64,000 bases of DNA from Paenibacillus sp. LS1 (GTDB lineage Bacteria; Bacillota; Bacilli; Paenibacillales; Paenibacillaceae): positions 1 to 64,000 of the forward strand of contig NZ_JAPDOE010000007.1 of the NCBI RefSeq assembly GCF_026013365.1, read 5' to 3'. Position 1 is the first letter of the stretch; every line of letters starts with the position of its first letter. Positions 35,201 through 41,826 of the stretch are shown one piece after another. The position numbers and the translations under genes are program-made. The notes below the pieces were generated by a model. It saw only the letters and a program-made list of their open reading frames with translations. It did not search any database and was not told where the DNA came from.

Positions 35201-35921
35201 TTTCGTCCGTGGACTTGACCTGAATGCGTCTGATTGTACGATAGCGCCCTTTACCGAAACTGGTGATCATCATCGATACGGTATTCAGCCCCCGCGTAAT
35301 ACTCGGTAGTACCCACATAATGACACCCAGCGCAAGCAGCAATCCGGCGATCATGATACTTATCGTGATCTGCACTGCTCTCGTATACGCCGCGTTAGCA
35401 TCTTTGATCTCGGCATCAATCTCTTGGTCCTGATAGCGGGAAAGAGCATTCAAACTATCCACAGCTTCTTTTTGCACCGCGAGTCCTGTTGCATTGCGGT
35501 AGTTATTCGCATCTTCAACCCTGTTTTGGGACATCAGGCTGATCTGTCTCGTTGCATAGGATGTATAAGCGGCCCACGCCGAATTCACACGATCCACCAG
35601 CTGATGTTCAGGTGCACTGTCCGCCCGGTTTCTTACTTCTTCGAGATAACCGTCACCCCGATCTTTCATCTCCTTCAGGTCACCGTCAGCTGCACTAATG
35701 GAATTGTTCGGATTTAATAACAAGTTAGCCAGCACTTTGGCAATGTCATTGACCTCTCCACGTGCAGCAGAAGTGAATCTTACTTTGAGATAACGTTCCT
35801 GATACATCTGATCGATCTGCTGATTACTGCTGTTCAGCCGTTCATAGCTCACAAAGGTGAGTACGATCAAAATGGCCATGAGAGCGGTAAATCCAATCAG
35901 CAGTTTATTCCTGATCTTCAT
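32196..35921 (-). CDS. RsbK-like membrane hybrid histidine kinase with three receivers
   Basis: A 1241-residue kinase. Membrane helix (about 7-25), a CHASE3-like helical extracellular region (about 30-185), second helix (about 187-207), HAMP (about 207-258), GAF (about 285-430), a long coiled coil rich in Glu/Gln (about 437-540), HisKA (NMSHELRTPLNSLLIL, His near 550), HATPase (GGTGLGLSISREL) and three receivers with phospho-Asp near 903 (IILDIQLPVMDG), 1021 (VLDLMLTDMTG) and 1172 (LMDMMMPEMDG). In B. cereus, RsbK (CHASE3-GAF-kinase-receiver) controls the REC-PP2C protein RsbY. Here the gene overlaps the RsbY-like gene by 4 bp, so coupling is certain. The two extra receivers are unusual. Confidence 0.9.
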   Translation of the reverse strand: MKIRNKLLIGFTALMAILIVLTFVSYERLNSSNQQIDQMYQERYLKVRFTSAARGEVNDIAKVLANLLLNPNNSISAADGDLKEMKDRGDGYLEEVRNRADSAPEHQLVDRVNSAWAAYTSYATRQISLMSQNRVEDANNYRNATGLAVQKEAVDSLNALSRYQDQEIDAEIKDANAAYTRAVQITISIMIAGLLLALGVIMWVLPSITRGLNTVSMMITSFGKGRYRTIRRIQVKSTDEIGQIATVFKDVSSDLEEKLQVEKAYVQAQQDQNWMSSNIARVPELLRGIGSIRQISQMFISEFTPVLGAQLGVVYLVDEEKHPDELRRYGAYAFEENEDVGKEMYRIGEGLIGQAALDMTPIVLENTPEDYVHIGSASGSTRAAGIMIYPVVFENELIGVVELASFEGFNELHKQLFAQLIMNLGVILNNVRRRLRVEELLRESQALTEELQVQSEELQTQQEELRRSNENLEEQTEALKRSEELLQRQQEELEHFNTELIAKTRALEEQVREVEEKNDEIEKTKTQLEQQATQLSMTSKYKSEFLANMSHELRTPLNSLLILSQLLSENKGGNLTDKQQEYAQTIYMSGADLLKMIDEILDLSKVDAGKMDINYEAVRMEELTSFVQQNFGPMANKKELNLNIEFDSDLPEWVYTDSHRVKQILRNLLSNAFKFTNRGSVSLIGRRMKPEELPGYMNTNQEYLGFSVKDTGIGIPSDKTDLIFEAFQQVDGTTSRKYGGTGLGLSISRELARLLGGAIQVESSEGEGSCFTLYLPDNHEEEALAEEGASREAAVSSEALYEQSMETRTMLSSHQSILSPDPERSIGTDLSPTHTPEVTQIEDDQDNLMEGDKILLIIEDDVNFAHILMDMARGRGFKALVALQGDKGLEMARQYLPDAIILDIQLPVMDGWTILGELKSSSATRHIPVHVISVIDDMKQGLMMGAIAYLKKPSSKDSLDKAFSHIKSYTENQLKRLLIVEDDEIQRKAIIELIGHDDVAITAVSTGSEALNELHTQRYDCMVLDLMLTDMTGFELLDQIRDDEYLNDLPIIIYTGKELDSKEEMKLRKYAESIIIKDVKSPERLLDETTLFLHRVEANLPEDKRRILQKLHNKETLFEGKKILLVDDDIRNVFALSSVLEGYRMDVTFAENGREALEILDKNPEIDLVLMDMMMPEMDGYEAMTRIRQIPQFEKLPIIALTAKAMKEDRGKCIEAGASDYVKKPIQTDQLLSLMRVWLYS

Positions 35922-37087
35922 TCAGCCCCCGCCCCTTTATCCAAAGTAATCCAGACCAAACATTTATCATCATCCCGTTCCTGGGGAATTTCGTCGTCGA
36001 AAAATAGTGCCTGCATAGCAGCTTCATTCCACTGATGTGAGCCAGTCAGTTTTTCGACCAGGAATTCGTGTTGTTCCTCCTGCCCGCCCTGAACAGCTTC
36101 CAATAATCCGTCCGTATAGAGTGCTATATGCCCGTCACCCTCGTAATGGATCGTTTGTGGTTCGATGTCCATCTTGTCAAATAAACCAACCGGACAGCAG
36201 ACGCTGTCAAATGTAGTCACACTGCCGTCGTTTCGGAAAAACAAAGCAGGTGGATGCCCTGCGTTAACATAATCAATACGCTTCATCCGTGTATCAACGA
36301 CCAAATAAATTGCCGTGAAATAATACTGCACCAATTGTTTTTCCAAATGGAGCTGGTTGAAACGACGGTTCAACTCCTGAATGACCTTCTCGGGATCGAC
36401 ATAGGTCGTAACCGTATCTTTCAACACAGAAGCAATAAACATGGTAAACAGGGATGAAGATATTCCATGTCCCATCATGTCGAGCAAGAGTACTCCGTAA
36501 CGGCCTTCCCCGAGGGGATACCATGAATACAGGTCACCCGCAAGCTCAAAAGATGGTTTATAGATGGCATGCACTTGAAATAGAGGGTCACGGATTGCCG
36601 GACTTAATACGGCATTTTGGACCATTGCTGCAAGCTTCAGCTCATCCTGAATGCGTTGATCACGCTCTTTATGCCAATCCTTTTCCTGTTTCAAACGAAG
36701 GGCGAGTCGAATTCTGGCCATCAGTTCGACTTTGTTAATGGGTTTGGTCACATAATCGGATGCGCCTGCATCCAATGCTTCGGCAAGTTTCTTGGAGTCG
36801 CCGATGGCAGTCACCATAATAATCGGTATATCCTTCAGATTTTCAAATTTCTGCACAATACTGCAGGCTTCGATACCATCCATCTCAGGCATCATCATAT
36901 CTAGCAAAATCAGGTCAATATCCGACGGTCTTGGACGAGGTTCGTTGCTTTCCTCCCCAATTCCCAAAACTTCAAACATTTCCATGGCGGAACTTGCCGT
37001 TACAATGTCACGATAGTTTTCTTTTTTCAGAATTTCTCGAATGATAATGACATTCGTCGGATTGTCGTCAACAATAAGTATTCTCAT
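35918..37087 (-). CDS. REC-PP2C phosphatase (RsbY-like)
   Basis: A 389-residue protein. The receiver (about 1-130) has phospho-Asp in LILLDMMMPEMDG and Lys in YVTKPINK. A coiled-coil linker leads to a SpoIIE/RsbU-type PP2C domain (about 175-385) with ELAGDLYSWY, LLLDMMGHGISS and ALYTDGLLE. The metal-binding Asp positions GD, D..GHG and TDG are kept; the residue after GDLY is Ser rather than the common Asp. It should dephosphorylate RsbV when its receiver is phosphorylated, as RsbY does in B. cereus. It overlaps the kinase gene by 4 bp. AAGGAGAT precedes the ATG. This is the expected link from the kinase to rsbV-rsbW-sigB. Confidence 0.9.
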   Translation of the reverse strand: MRILIVDDNPTNVIIIREILKKENYRDIVTASSAMEMFEVLGIGEESNEPRPRPSDIDLILLDMMMPEMDGIEACSIVQKFENLKDIPIIMVTAIGDSKKLAEALDAGASDYVTKPINKVELMARIRLALRLKQEKDWHKERDQRIQDELKLAAMVQNAVLSPAIRDPLFQVHAIYKPSFELAGDLYSWYPLGEGRYGVLLLDMMGHGISSSLFTMFIASVLKDTVTTYVDPEKVIQELNRRFNQLHLEKQLVQYYFTAIYLVVDTRMKRIDYVNAGHPPALFFRNDGSVTTFDSVCCPVGLFDKMDIEPQTIHYEGDGHIALYTDGLLEAVQGGQEEQHEFLVEKLTGSHQWNEAAMQALFFDDEIPQERDDDKCLVWITLDKGAGAE

Positions 37088-37312
37088 TGATATCTCCTTA
37101 TCTGTGGCGTCCGGGTTTGTCGATTCTTATTAGGTTAAAACGAACGTTGATTATACAAATTTTGCATACAAAACGGCAGTAGACATAATAATTCCTAGTA
37201 TAACTATAATCTTAAAAACAAAAAACTTCTATCAGTAAATGGCACCATCGTAGGGGATTTCCCCCGCGACCACCCTGTTTTTGCAGCGTCCTGATCCCGC
37301 TTCCAAACTTGC

Positions 37313-37362
37313 AAAAACATAGATAAGGAATGGGGAAAGCCCCATTCCTTATCTATGTTTTT
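37313..37362 (-). terminator. very strong terminator of yflT
   Basis: A perfect 23-bp inverted repeat (37313-37335 with 37340-37362) with a 4-base loop and U-run, 74 bp after the yflT stop. The 348-bp stretch 37088-37435 otherwise holds the upstream region of the REC-PP2C gene, with a TATAAT-like -10 but no convincing -35; nothing else is seen. Confidence 0.9.
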
Positions 37363-37435
37363 GATTAAGCATTTTACAGAAGTGATTCAGAAGCTCGTCC
37401 ATGTTCAGCAAGCTTCAACTTGCGGCGTATATCGG

Positions 37436-37789
37436 TTAATCTTTCTTTTTAGCAATAACAAGCACTTTACCCTTGTCGAGTTCACTCTCGTAGAAGTCGG
37501 CCTCGGCTTCGGTAAAGCCCATTGATACAATTTTGGCCCGGAGTTCATCTCCACGTGAGCGGAACAGATTCGCCAAGGAATCAAATACGCCTTCTTCCTT
37601 AATGCCAATTTCTTTGGCATCTGCTGTATCGGCAATTCGATCTGTACGATCCTTCTCATGGGCGAGAACAAAGATATGATCAGCAAGGTATCCGGTAATC
37701 TGCAATTCTTTCACCGCTTCTACCGCCTGGACTCCGTTTTCTACCACTTTTGCATAAGCTTGCGCATTGGTTGAATTCATCGTTTCCAC
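37436..37789 (-). CDS. yflT: YflT-like general stress protein (17M family)
   Basis: A 117-residue soluble protein. The N-terminal part contains AYAKVVENGVQAVEAVKELQ, then YLADHIFVLAHEKDRTDRIADT, and it ends KGKVLVIAKKKD, a pattern typical of the YflT/heat-induced stress protein family (GSP17M). The function is unknown; the family is SigB-controlled in B. subtilis. GAGGAG precedes the ATG, and a SigB-like promoter (37830-37855) is present. It lies directly upstream of the regulator cluster but is separated from it by a strong terminator. Confidence 0.9.
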   Translation of the reverse strand: METMNSTNAQAYAKVVENGVQAVEAVKELQITGYLADHIFVLAHEKDRTDRIADTADAKEIGIKEEGVFDSLANLFRSRGDELRAKIVSMGFTEAEADFYESELDKGKVLVIAKKKD

Positions 37790-37829
37790 TCTCCTCTGAT
37801 TTAATCTTCTTTATCGAGCTACTTAGTAT

Positions 37830-37855
37830 ATAACCATACTATTTGGGATTGAAAC
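37830..37855 (-). promoter_or_regulatory. putative SigB promoter of yflT
   Basis: On the minus strand GTTTCA (37850-37855) - 14 bases - GGTTAT (37830-37835), about 40 bp before the ATG. Same -35 and spacing as the rsbV site. Confidence 0.65.
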
Positions 37856-37874
37856 GATTCGGTAATAACCAATC

Positions 37875-38417
37875 CTAGGAAACCGTGTCATCAAAAAGAT
37901 CAATGCCATCGATTTGGCTAGAGCCTGACTTCATGTATACCTTTAGCGCCTGGTCTCCACGGAGAAACACTTCTCCGTCCTCAGCGACATAATACGGTTT
38001 ACCGAGAGCTTGATGGATCGCTTCAATATTCATCTTGATTCTTTCTCCATTTAACATGATGTGATTCTCAGATGCATCGATATGCACATATTGAATGACA
38101 TCCGTATCTTCACACAAGCCAACCTTCACATCATGAAAGTGATATTCAGGACACCCCAGATAAGGATCTTCCTGCTTATGCACCGGCTGGCCCTTCGTGG
38201 CCAACAACTCGTTCATGGTGTCATCCAGAGAAACGCCATTCAGAGTCCGAAAATGCTGGAAAGTCTCGGATCGATCAACAGCCAGAGTCACCTCTGACGC
38301 CTTCTCTTCCATTGCCGTCCATTGCATATCGTGAGCAGCGGGTACCGCTGCCGGTTGAACGGAAAAGGGAGAAATTACGCTAAACATCACAAGCAGTAGT
38401 TTCATCATGATTCTCAC
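37875..38417 (-). CDS. secreted protein of unknown function
   Basis: A 180-residue protein with an N-terminal signal peptide (about residues 1-28, MMKLLLVMFSVISPFSVQPAA). The mature part contains LNGVSLDDTMNELLATKGQP and GLCEDTDVIQYVHIDA, suggestive of a small beta-rich domain that repeats a switch-like 'sLdDTmnELlatkG' segment seen in several secreted Bacillales proteins. I do not recognise a named family. AAAGGGTGAG precedes the ATG. It lies 59 bp after the DUF948 gene in the same direction, with no terminator visible, so it may be co-transcribed with it. Confidence 0.7.
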   Translation of the reverse strand: MRIMMKLLLVMFSVISPFSVQPAAVPAAHDMQWTAMEEKASEVTLAVDRSETFQHFRTLNGVSLDDTMNELLATKGQPVHKQEDPYLGCPEYHFHDVKVGLCEDTDVIQYVHIDASENHIMLNGERIKMNIEAIHQALGKPYYVAEDGEVFLRGDQALKVYMKSGSSQIDGIDLFDDTVS

Positions 38418-38476
38418 CCTTTCATCAGGTTCATCACCGCTCTGAAGGTTTCTTTTTGGATTACAAAGCGATCATG

Positions 38477-38986
38477 TTATTTACGCATCCGTTGCCATAC
38501 ATTCGCTGCAACATCAATATACTTCATCCAGTTTTTCCCGCCCTTAGCATCACCATTATATGTAGCTTCATAGGATTGCAGGGTACGATCCGTTGATGTA
38601 GCAGGCGGTGCAGTTACATGAACCTCTTCAGCATGCTTGGACTGTTCAGTGTTGTTACGTTTGGTCTGAAATTTCGCCATCAGCGTCGTGGAGACTTGTT
38701 TCGCTGCTGCCGTCACTTCATTTAACACTTCTCCCAGATTCTCAACAGATTCCATAACAGGATCGATTTTTTTCATTTTGTGCTGTACATCCACCGTAAT
38801 ATCATTGGCGTGTCTTACCGTCTGCTTCACTTCATAACTAAGTTCATCAATGGTCTTCTGTACCTCCTGCAATGTTTGTGAGACATTGTCCAAAGAACCT
38901 TGGGCGGATTTCAAGGTACGAATTAAAAAGAAAACCAGTACTGCAAATGCCACTGCAATCAGGGCCACGCTAATTTGATAGATCAT
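38477..38986 (-). CDS. YtxG-like DUF948 stress protein
   Basis: A 169-residue protein. One N-terminal membrane helix (about 4-24) is followed by a long coiled coil with DNVSQTLQEVQKTIDELSYE and VTAAAKQVSTTLMAK, then a polar tail. This is the DUF948 architecture (B. subtilis YtxG, partner of YtxH). A GTTTCG-N14-GGGTAA site 48 bp upstream suggests SigB control. The GAGG of the ribosome binding site is 8 bases before the ATG. Divergent from the DUF1328 gene. Confidence 0.85.
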   Translation of the reverse strand: MIYQISVALIAVAFAVLVFFLIRTLKSAQGSLDNVSQTLQEVQKTIDELSYEVKQTVRHANDITVDVQHKMKKIDPVMESVENLGEVLNEVTAAAKQVSTTLMAKFQTKRNNTEQSKHAEEVHVTAPPATSTDRTLQSYEATYNGDAKGGKNWMKYIDVAANVWQRMRK

Positions 38987-39033
38987 AGAAGAACCTCGCT
39001 TTCCATATGTGCATCAGTTTGTTATTGCTATAG

Positions 39034-39059
39034 TTACCCGGCGATTTCCCGGACGAAAC
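39034..39059 (-). promoter_or_regulatory. putative SigB promoter of the DUF948 gene
   Basis: On the minus strand GTTTCG (39054-39059) - 14 bases - GGGTAA (39034-39039). Adjacent to an oppositely oriented site at 39109-39134. Confidence 0.65.
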
Positions 39060-39108
39060 AAAATAACTTGTTACTTCAACTATGCTCGTGGTTGGAAAAA
39101 AAACCAAT

Positions 39109-39134
39109 GTTTCAACCGGATAGCCCCCGGTTAA
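39109..39134 (+). promoter_or_regulatory. putative SigB promoter of the DUF1328 gene
   Basis: GTTTCA (39109-39114) - 14 bases - GGTTAA (39129-39134), 72 bp before the ATG at 39207. Confidence 0.65.
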
Positions 39135-39206
39135 AGTTAGACTACACAAGGCGGTGAGGTGAACACAACTCACTCCACAATTTAGTAAACGAAAGGATGA
39201 AACCTC

Positions 39207-39371
39207 ATGTTGAAATGGTCTGTATTATTTCTAATTATTGCACTGGTTGCAGGTATCTTCGGATTCTTCGGTATTGTTGAAGCAGCTGCTTCAATCGCTA
39301 AAGTACTCTTCTTCATCTTTGTAGTACTGTTCGTAATCTCCCTCATTACGGGACGCAGCCGAATGCGATAA
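39207..39371 (+). CDS. DUF1328 (YtjA-like) small membrane protein
   Basis: A 54-residue protein too short for most ORF cut-offs. Two hydrophobic helices (about 4-22 and 28-48) flank a short GIVEAAASIAK loop, and the tail is TGRSRMR. It matches the DUF1328/YtjA family (LFLIIALVAGIFGFFGI). No function is known; members are commonly stress-induced. GAAAGGATG precedes the ATG. A SigB-like promoter lies upstream and a terminator follows. Confidence 0.85.
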   Translation: MLKWSVLFLIIALVAGIFGFFGIVEAAASIAKVLFFIFVVLFVISLITGRSRMR

Positions 39372-39415
39372 CCTCAAATTCTGAACTGACTGAATGATGA
39401 TCAACGAATACATAC

Positions 39416-39450
39416 AAAAGCCGATCGTGCTACCAAGCCGATTGGCTTTT
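39416..39450 (+). terminator. terminator of the DUF1328 gene
   Basis: AAAAGCCGATC / GATTGGCTTTT (39416-39426 with 39440-39450), 11 bp with one G-U pair. The remainder of 39451-39635 shows nothing I can name. Confidence 0.75.
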
Positions 39451-39635
39451 GTGCGTTTCAGGCATAGGTCAACTTTTCTATATTATGTATTGCACTCCCT
39501 CCTGCTTTATTCCAATTGGCTCGCCCACTGAATCGCTAAAAACAGGACTTTTTTGAGATAGCCAACCCGGTTTTATCCCACCGAAGTATGATATTTACAG
39601 GCTTGCTATATACCCACAATTGCGCCAGTTGACAC

Positions 39636-39664
39636 TGGAGAATGCAAGAAAATATTGTTATAAT
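39636..39664 (+). promoter_or_regulatory. promoter of the Thr-rich SH3 protein
   Basis: TATAAT (39659-39664) with TGGAGA (39636-39641, 4 of 6 matches) at 17 bases. A perfect TTGACA is also present at 39629-39634 but would need a 24-base spacer to this -10. Confidence 0.5.
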
Positions 39665-39745
39665 TTGTGATTCATAGGGGAGCTCGCTTGGTTACTTTTA
39701 ACACAGGACAACAAAATTACATACAAAACCGAGGAGGAAAAACAA

Positions 39746-40252
39746 ATGAAAAAAATCGTAAGTTTTGCCGCTGCTTTAACGTTGATGGGTTCGATGGCTG
39801 CCGCTGCTGGTGCTGAGGAAGCGGTTACTGGAACAGTGACTCCGGAAACAGGAACGGAAGCTACTACAACGACAACAACTCCAGCTGTTGAGGTGAACAA
39901 ACCTGCTGTTGAAACGGTAGAAGGTTCTGCTGAGACGGTAACAGGTACAACAACAGAAACGACAGCCACAGAAGGCACAACAGAAACAGAAACTCCAGCT
40001 ACGACTACAGATGACAAAATGTTTGAAGAGCCACTTGTAAAACCAGGCGATGAAGTGCTGGTACCTACGATGTTGCTGAACTTGCTTGAGCGCACTTGGT
40101 TCTATGATGCACCTAACGGTAAACCAATCGGCGCACTGGGCTCCCAAATCATCGATACAACAGGTGAAGTTGTTGACGGATTCGACGGTGGTGAGTGGGT
40201 GCAAGTATACACTTGGAAAGGCAAAGCGTGGATCCACGTTGCCATTCAGTAA
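39746..40252 (+). CDS. secreted Thr-rich protein with C-terminal SH3-like domain
   Basis: A 168-residue protein. Signal peptide (MKKIVSFAAALTLMGSMAAAAGA), then about 60 residues of Thr/Glu/Pro-rich low-complexity linker, then a beta domain of about 75 residues (TWFYDAPNGKPIGALGSQ, WVQVYTWKGKAWIHV) that looks like an SH3-type cell-wall-binding module. No enzyme domain, so probably a wall-attached or regulatory factor. GAGGAGG precedes the ATG. It has its own promoter and terminator. Confidence 0.8.
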   Translation: MKKIVSFAAALTLMGSMAAAAGAEEAVTGTVTPETGTEATTTTTTPAVEVNKPAVETVEGSAETVTGTTTETTATEGTTETETPATTTDDKMFEEPLVKPGDEVLVPTMLLNLLERTWFYDAPNGKPIGALGSQIIDTTGEVVDGFDGGEWVQVYTWKGKAWIHVAIQ

Positions 40253-40279
40253 TATCGTATAATCGTTCTAACGATAAGT

Positions 40280-40316
40280 AAAGAGGACAGCGCGTATAAT
40301 CGCAGCTGTCCTCTTT
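40280..40316. terminator. bidirectional terminator
   Basis: AAAGAGGACAGC / GCTGTCCTCTTT (40280-40291 with 40305-40316), 12-bp perfect stem between the convergent SH3-protein and CDF genes. Confidence 0.9.
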
Positions 40317-40352
40317 TAATTTCCCAACATGTTCACGCCCTGTTCAAGGGTT

Positions 40353-41231
40353 TCACGTGACCTCTTCCATCTTCGGTTCCACATGTACATGAACATGCAT
40401 GATATTATGTGAACGTTTCAACCGCTCTTCCACTCGATCACAGATCTGATGACCTTCAATCAAACTTAGGCCTCCATCCACTTCAATAACCACATCCACA
40501 AGTACATGACTGCCATGCACACGTGCCTTCACATCCTTGATCATCTCAACGCCGGGAACCCGAGCCACAGAGGATCTGAGGTCCGTCAGTTCTTTCTGAT
40601 CAAATCCATCGGTAAGGCGATGTGTTGAATCGCGGAAAATCTCCCACGCCGTCTTGCAAATCAACAGACCTACAGCAATGGCAGCTACTTTATCCAGCCA
40701 AGGAAGTCCGAACTGCGCACCTATAATCCCAACTGCAGCGCCTATGCTAACCCAGGCATCCGAACGATTATCTTTGGCAGCAGCCATCAAAGCCTGACTG
40801 TTAATTTGTTTAGCCAGACGGTGATTGTAACGATACACACCCAACATCACGACCGCACAGACCACAGCCACCGCTGCCGCCCACAGATTGGGAGCAACAA
40901 AGGCTCCTTCATACCAGGAACGAACAGCTTCAACCAACACTTGCAGACCAACCATAGCCATAATAAATGAAGCCACCAAGGCAGCAACAGTTTCCGCTCT
41001 AAAATGACCATAGGCATGATCCGAATCAGGTGGTTTCTGGGAGATCCGAAGCCCAATCAGTACAGCAACGGACGCCACAATGTCCGTAAGGTTATTAAAA
41101 CCATCCGCCAGCAAAGCGCTGGATGCAAATAAATATCCACAGATCAGCTTAAAGGCGGACAAGACGAGATAGGCTACGATGCTAACCCAAGCCCCTCTCT
41201 CCCCTTTTCGTATTTCTTCATAAGCGTTCAA
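40353..41231 (-). CDS. CDF-family cation efflux transporter
   Basis: A 292-residue protein with six membrane helices and a C-terminal ferredoxin-like cytoplasmic domain (about 205-292). Zinc-site residues of the family are visible: ADGFNNLTD in helix 2 (one of the canonical Asp positions is Asn) and AKDNRSDAWVSI in helix 5, with SDHAYGHFRAE between. The C-terminal end is His-rich (IMHVHVHVEP). Predicted to export Zn2+, Mn2+ or Fe2+ in exchange for protons; the Asn change could affect metal choice. The start was taken as TTG 41231, since AAAGGAG lies 11 bases upstream; GTG 41243 would overlap that site. Confidence 0.9.
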   Translation of the reverse strand: MNAYEEIRKGERGAWVSIVAYLVLSAFKLICGYLFASSALLADGFNNLTDIVASVAVLIGLRISQKPPDSDHAYGHFRAETVAALVASFIMAMVGLQVLVEAVRSWYEGAFVAPNLWAAAVAVVCAVVMLGVYRYNHRLAKQINSQALMAAAKDNRSDAWVSIGAAVGIIGAQFGLPWLDKVAAIAVGLLICKTAWEIFRDSTHRLTDGFDQKELTDLRSSVARVPGVEMIKDVKARVHGSHVLVDVVIEVDGGLSLIEGHQICDRVEERLKRSHNIMHVHVHVEPKMEEVT

Positions 41232-41522
41232 ACCGGGCGACACTCCTTTAACGTTTCGTATTACGGTTTTTCCATGTTACCAAATGCATAGCGTGTGGGT
41301 CTACAGAAACAGTGTTGCCAGGCTGCATTGCTGTAGGCAAGCCGAAACAAAGTTGCCAGATGGCAGAGCTGTAGGTGATGAGAAAGAATGTTGGCCCCGG
41401 TAAAACCCAAGGGATTTGAGCATTTTATCAGGTTGCCCTTGTGGGGCTTTTGTAAAACGTATAAAATAGGTACATCCCGTCCAATCTGGACGGCTTACTG
41501 TAAGACCGGGAGGGAAATAACG

Positions 41523-41711
41523 ATGAGCGAAAATAACGAACCGAAAAAGGTCAGTTTGCAGGATGCTATACGCCAGAAGCTGGCGCAAAAGAAAGAACAA
41601 GCAAATTCCGGTAACCAATCCAGCGCCTACTTTGAAGGCGGACCGAAAGCGATGAAGAGTCAAAACAACAAGAAGCCTAACAACCAACGTCGCCGTACTG
41701 GTGGATCTTAG
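41523..41711 (+). CDS. small polar protein, function unknown
   Basis: A 62-residue protein, very polar and Lys/Gln/Asn-rich (LQDAIRQKLAQKKEQ; NNKKPNNQRRRTGG), likely disordered and basic at its end. No family is recognised with confidence. GGGAGGGAA directly precedes the ATG. The frame is open upstream to 41388, but that extension has no ribosome binding site. A terminator follows. Confidence 0.65.
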   Translation: MSENNEPKKVSLQDAIRQKLAQKKEQANSGNQSSAYFEGGPKAMKSQNNKKPNNQRRRTGGS

Positions 41712-41744
41712 GTCTTAGGACCGCAGAGAAACCCATTGACTGCA

Positions 41745-41787
41745 AAAAGAACCGCAAGCCCTCTTCACAGAGGCTTGCGGTTCTTTT
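41745..41787. terminator. bidirectional terminator
   Basis: A 16-bp perfect inverted repeat AAAAGAACCGCAAGCC / GGCTTGCGGTTCTTTT (41745-41760 with 41772-41787) between the convergent small ORF and ykpA. Confidence 0.93.
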
Positions 41788-41826
41788 ATGTTCCTATGCA
41801 TAATGTGCCTGTAGATCAGACTTCGT

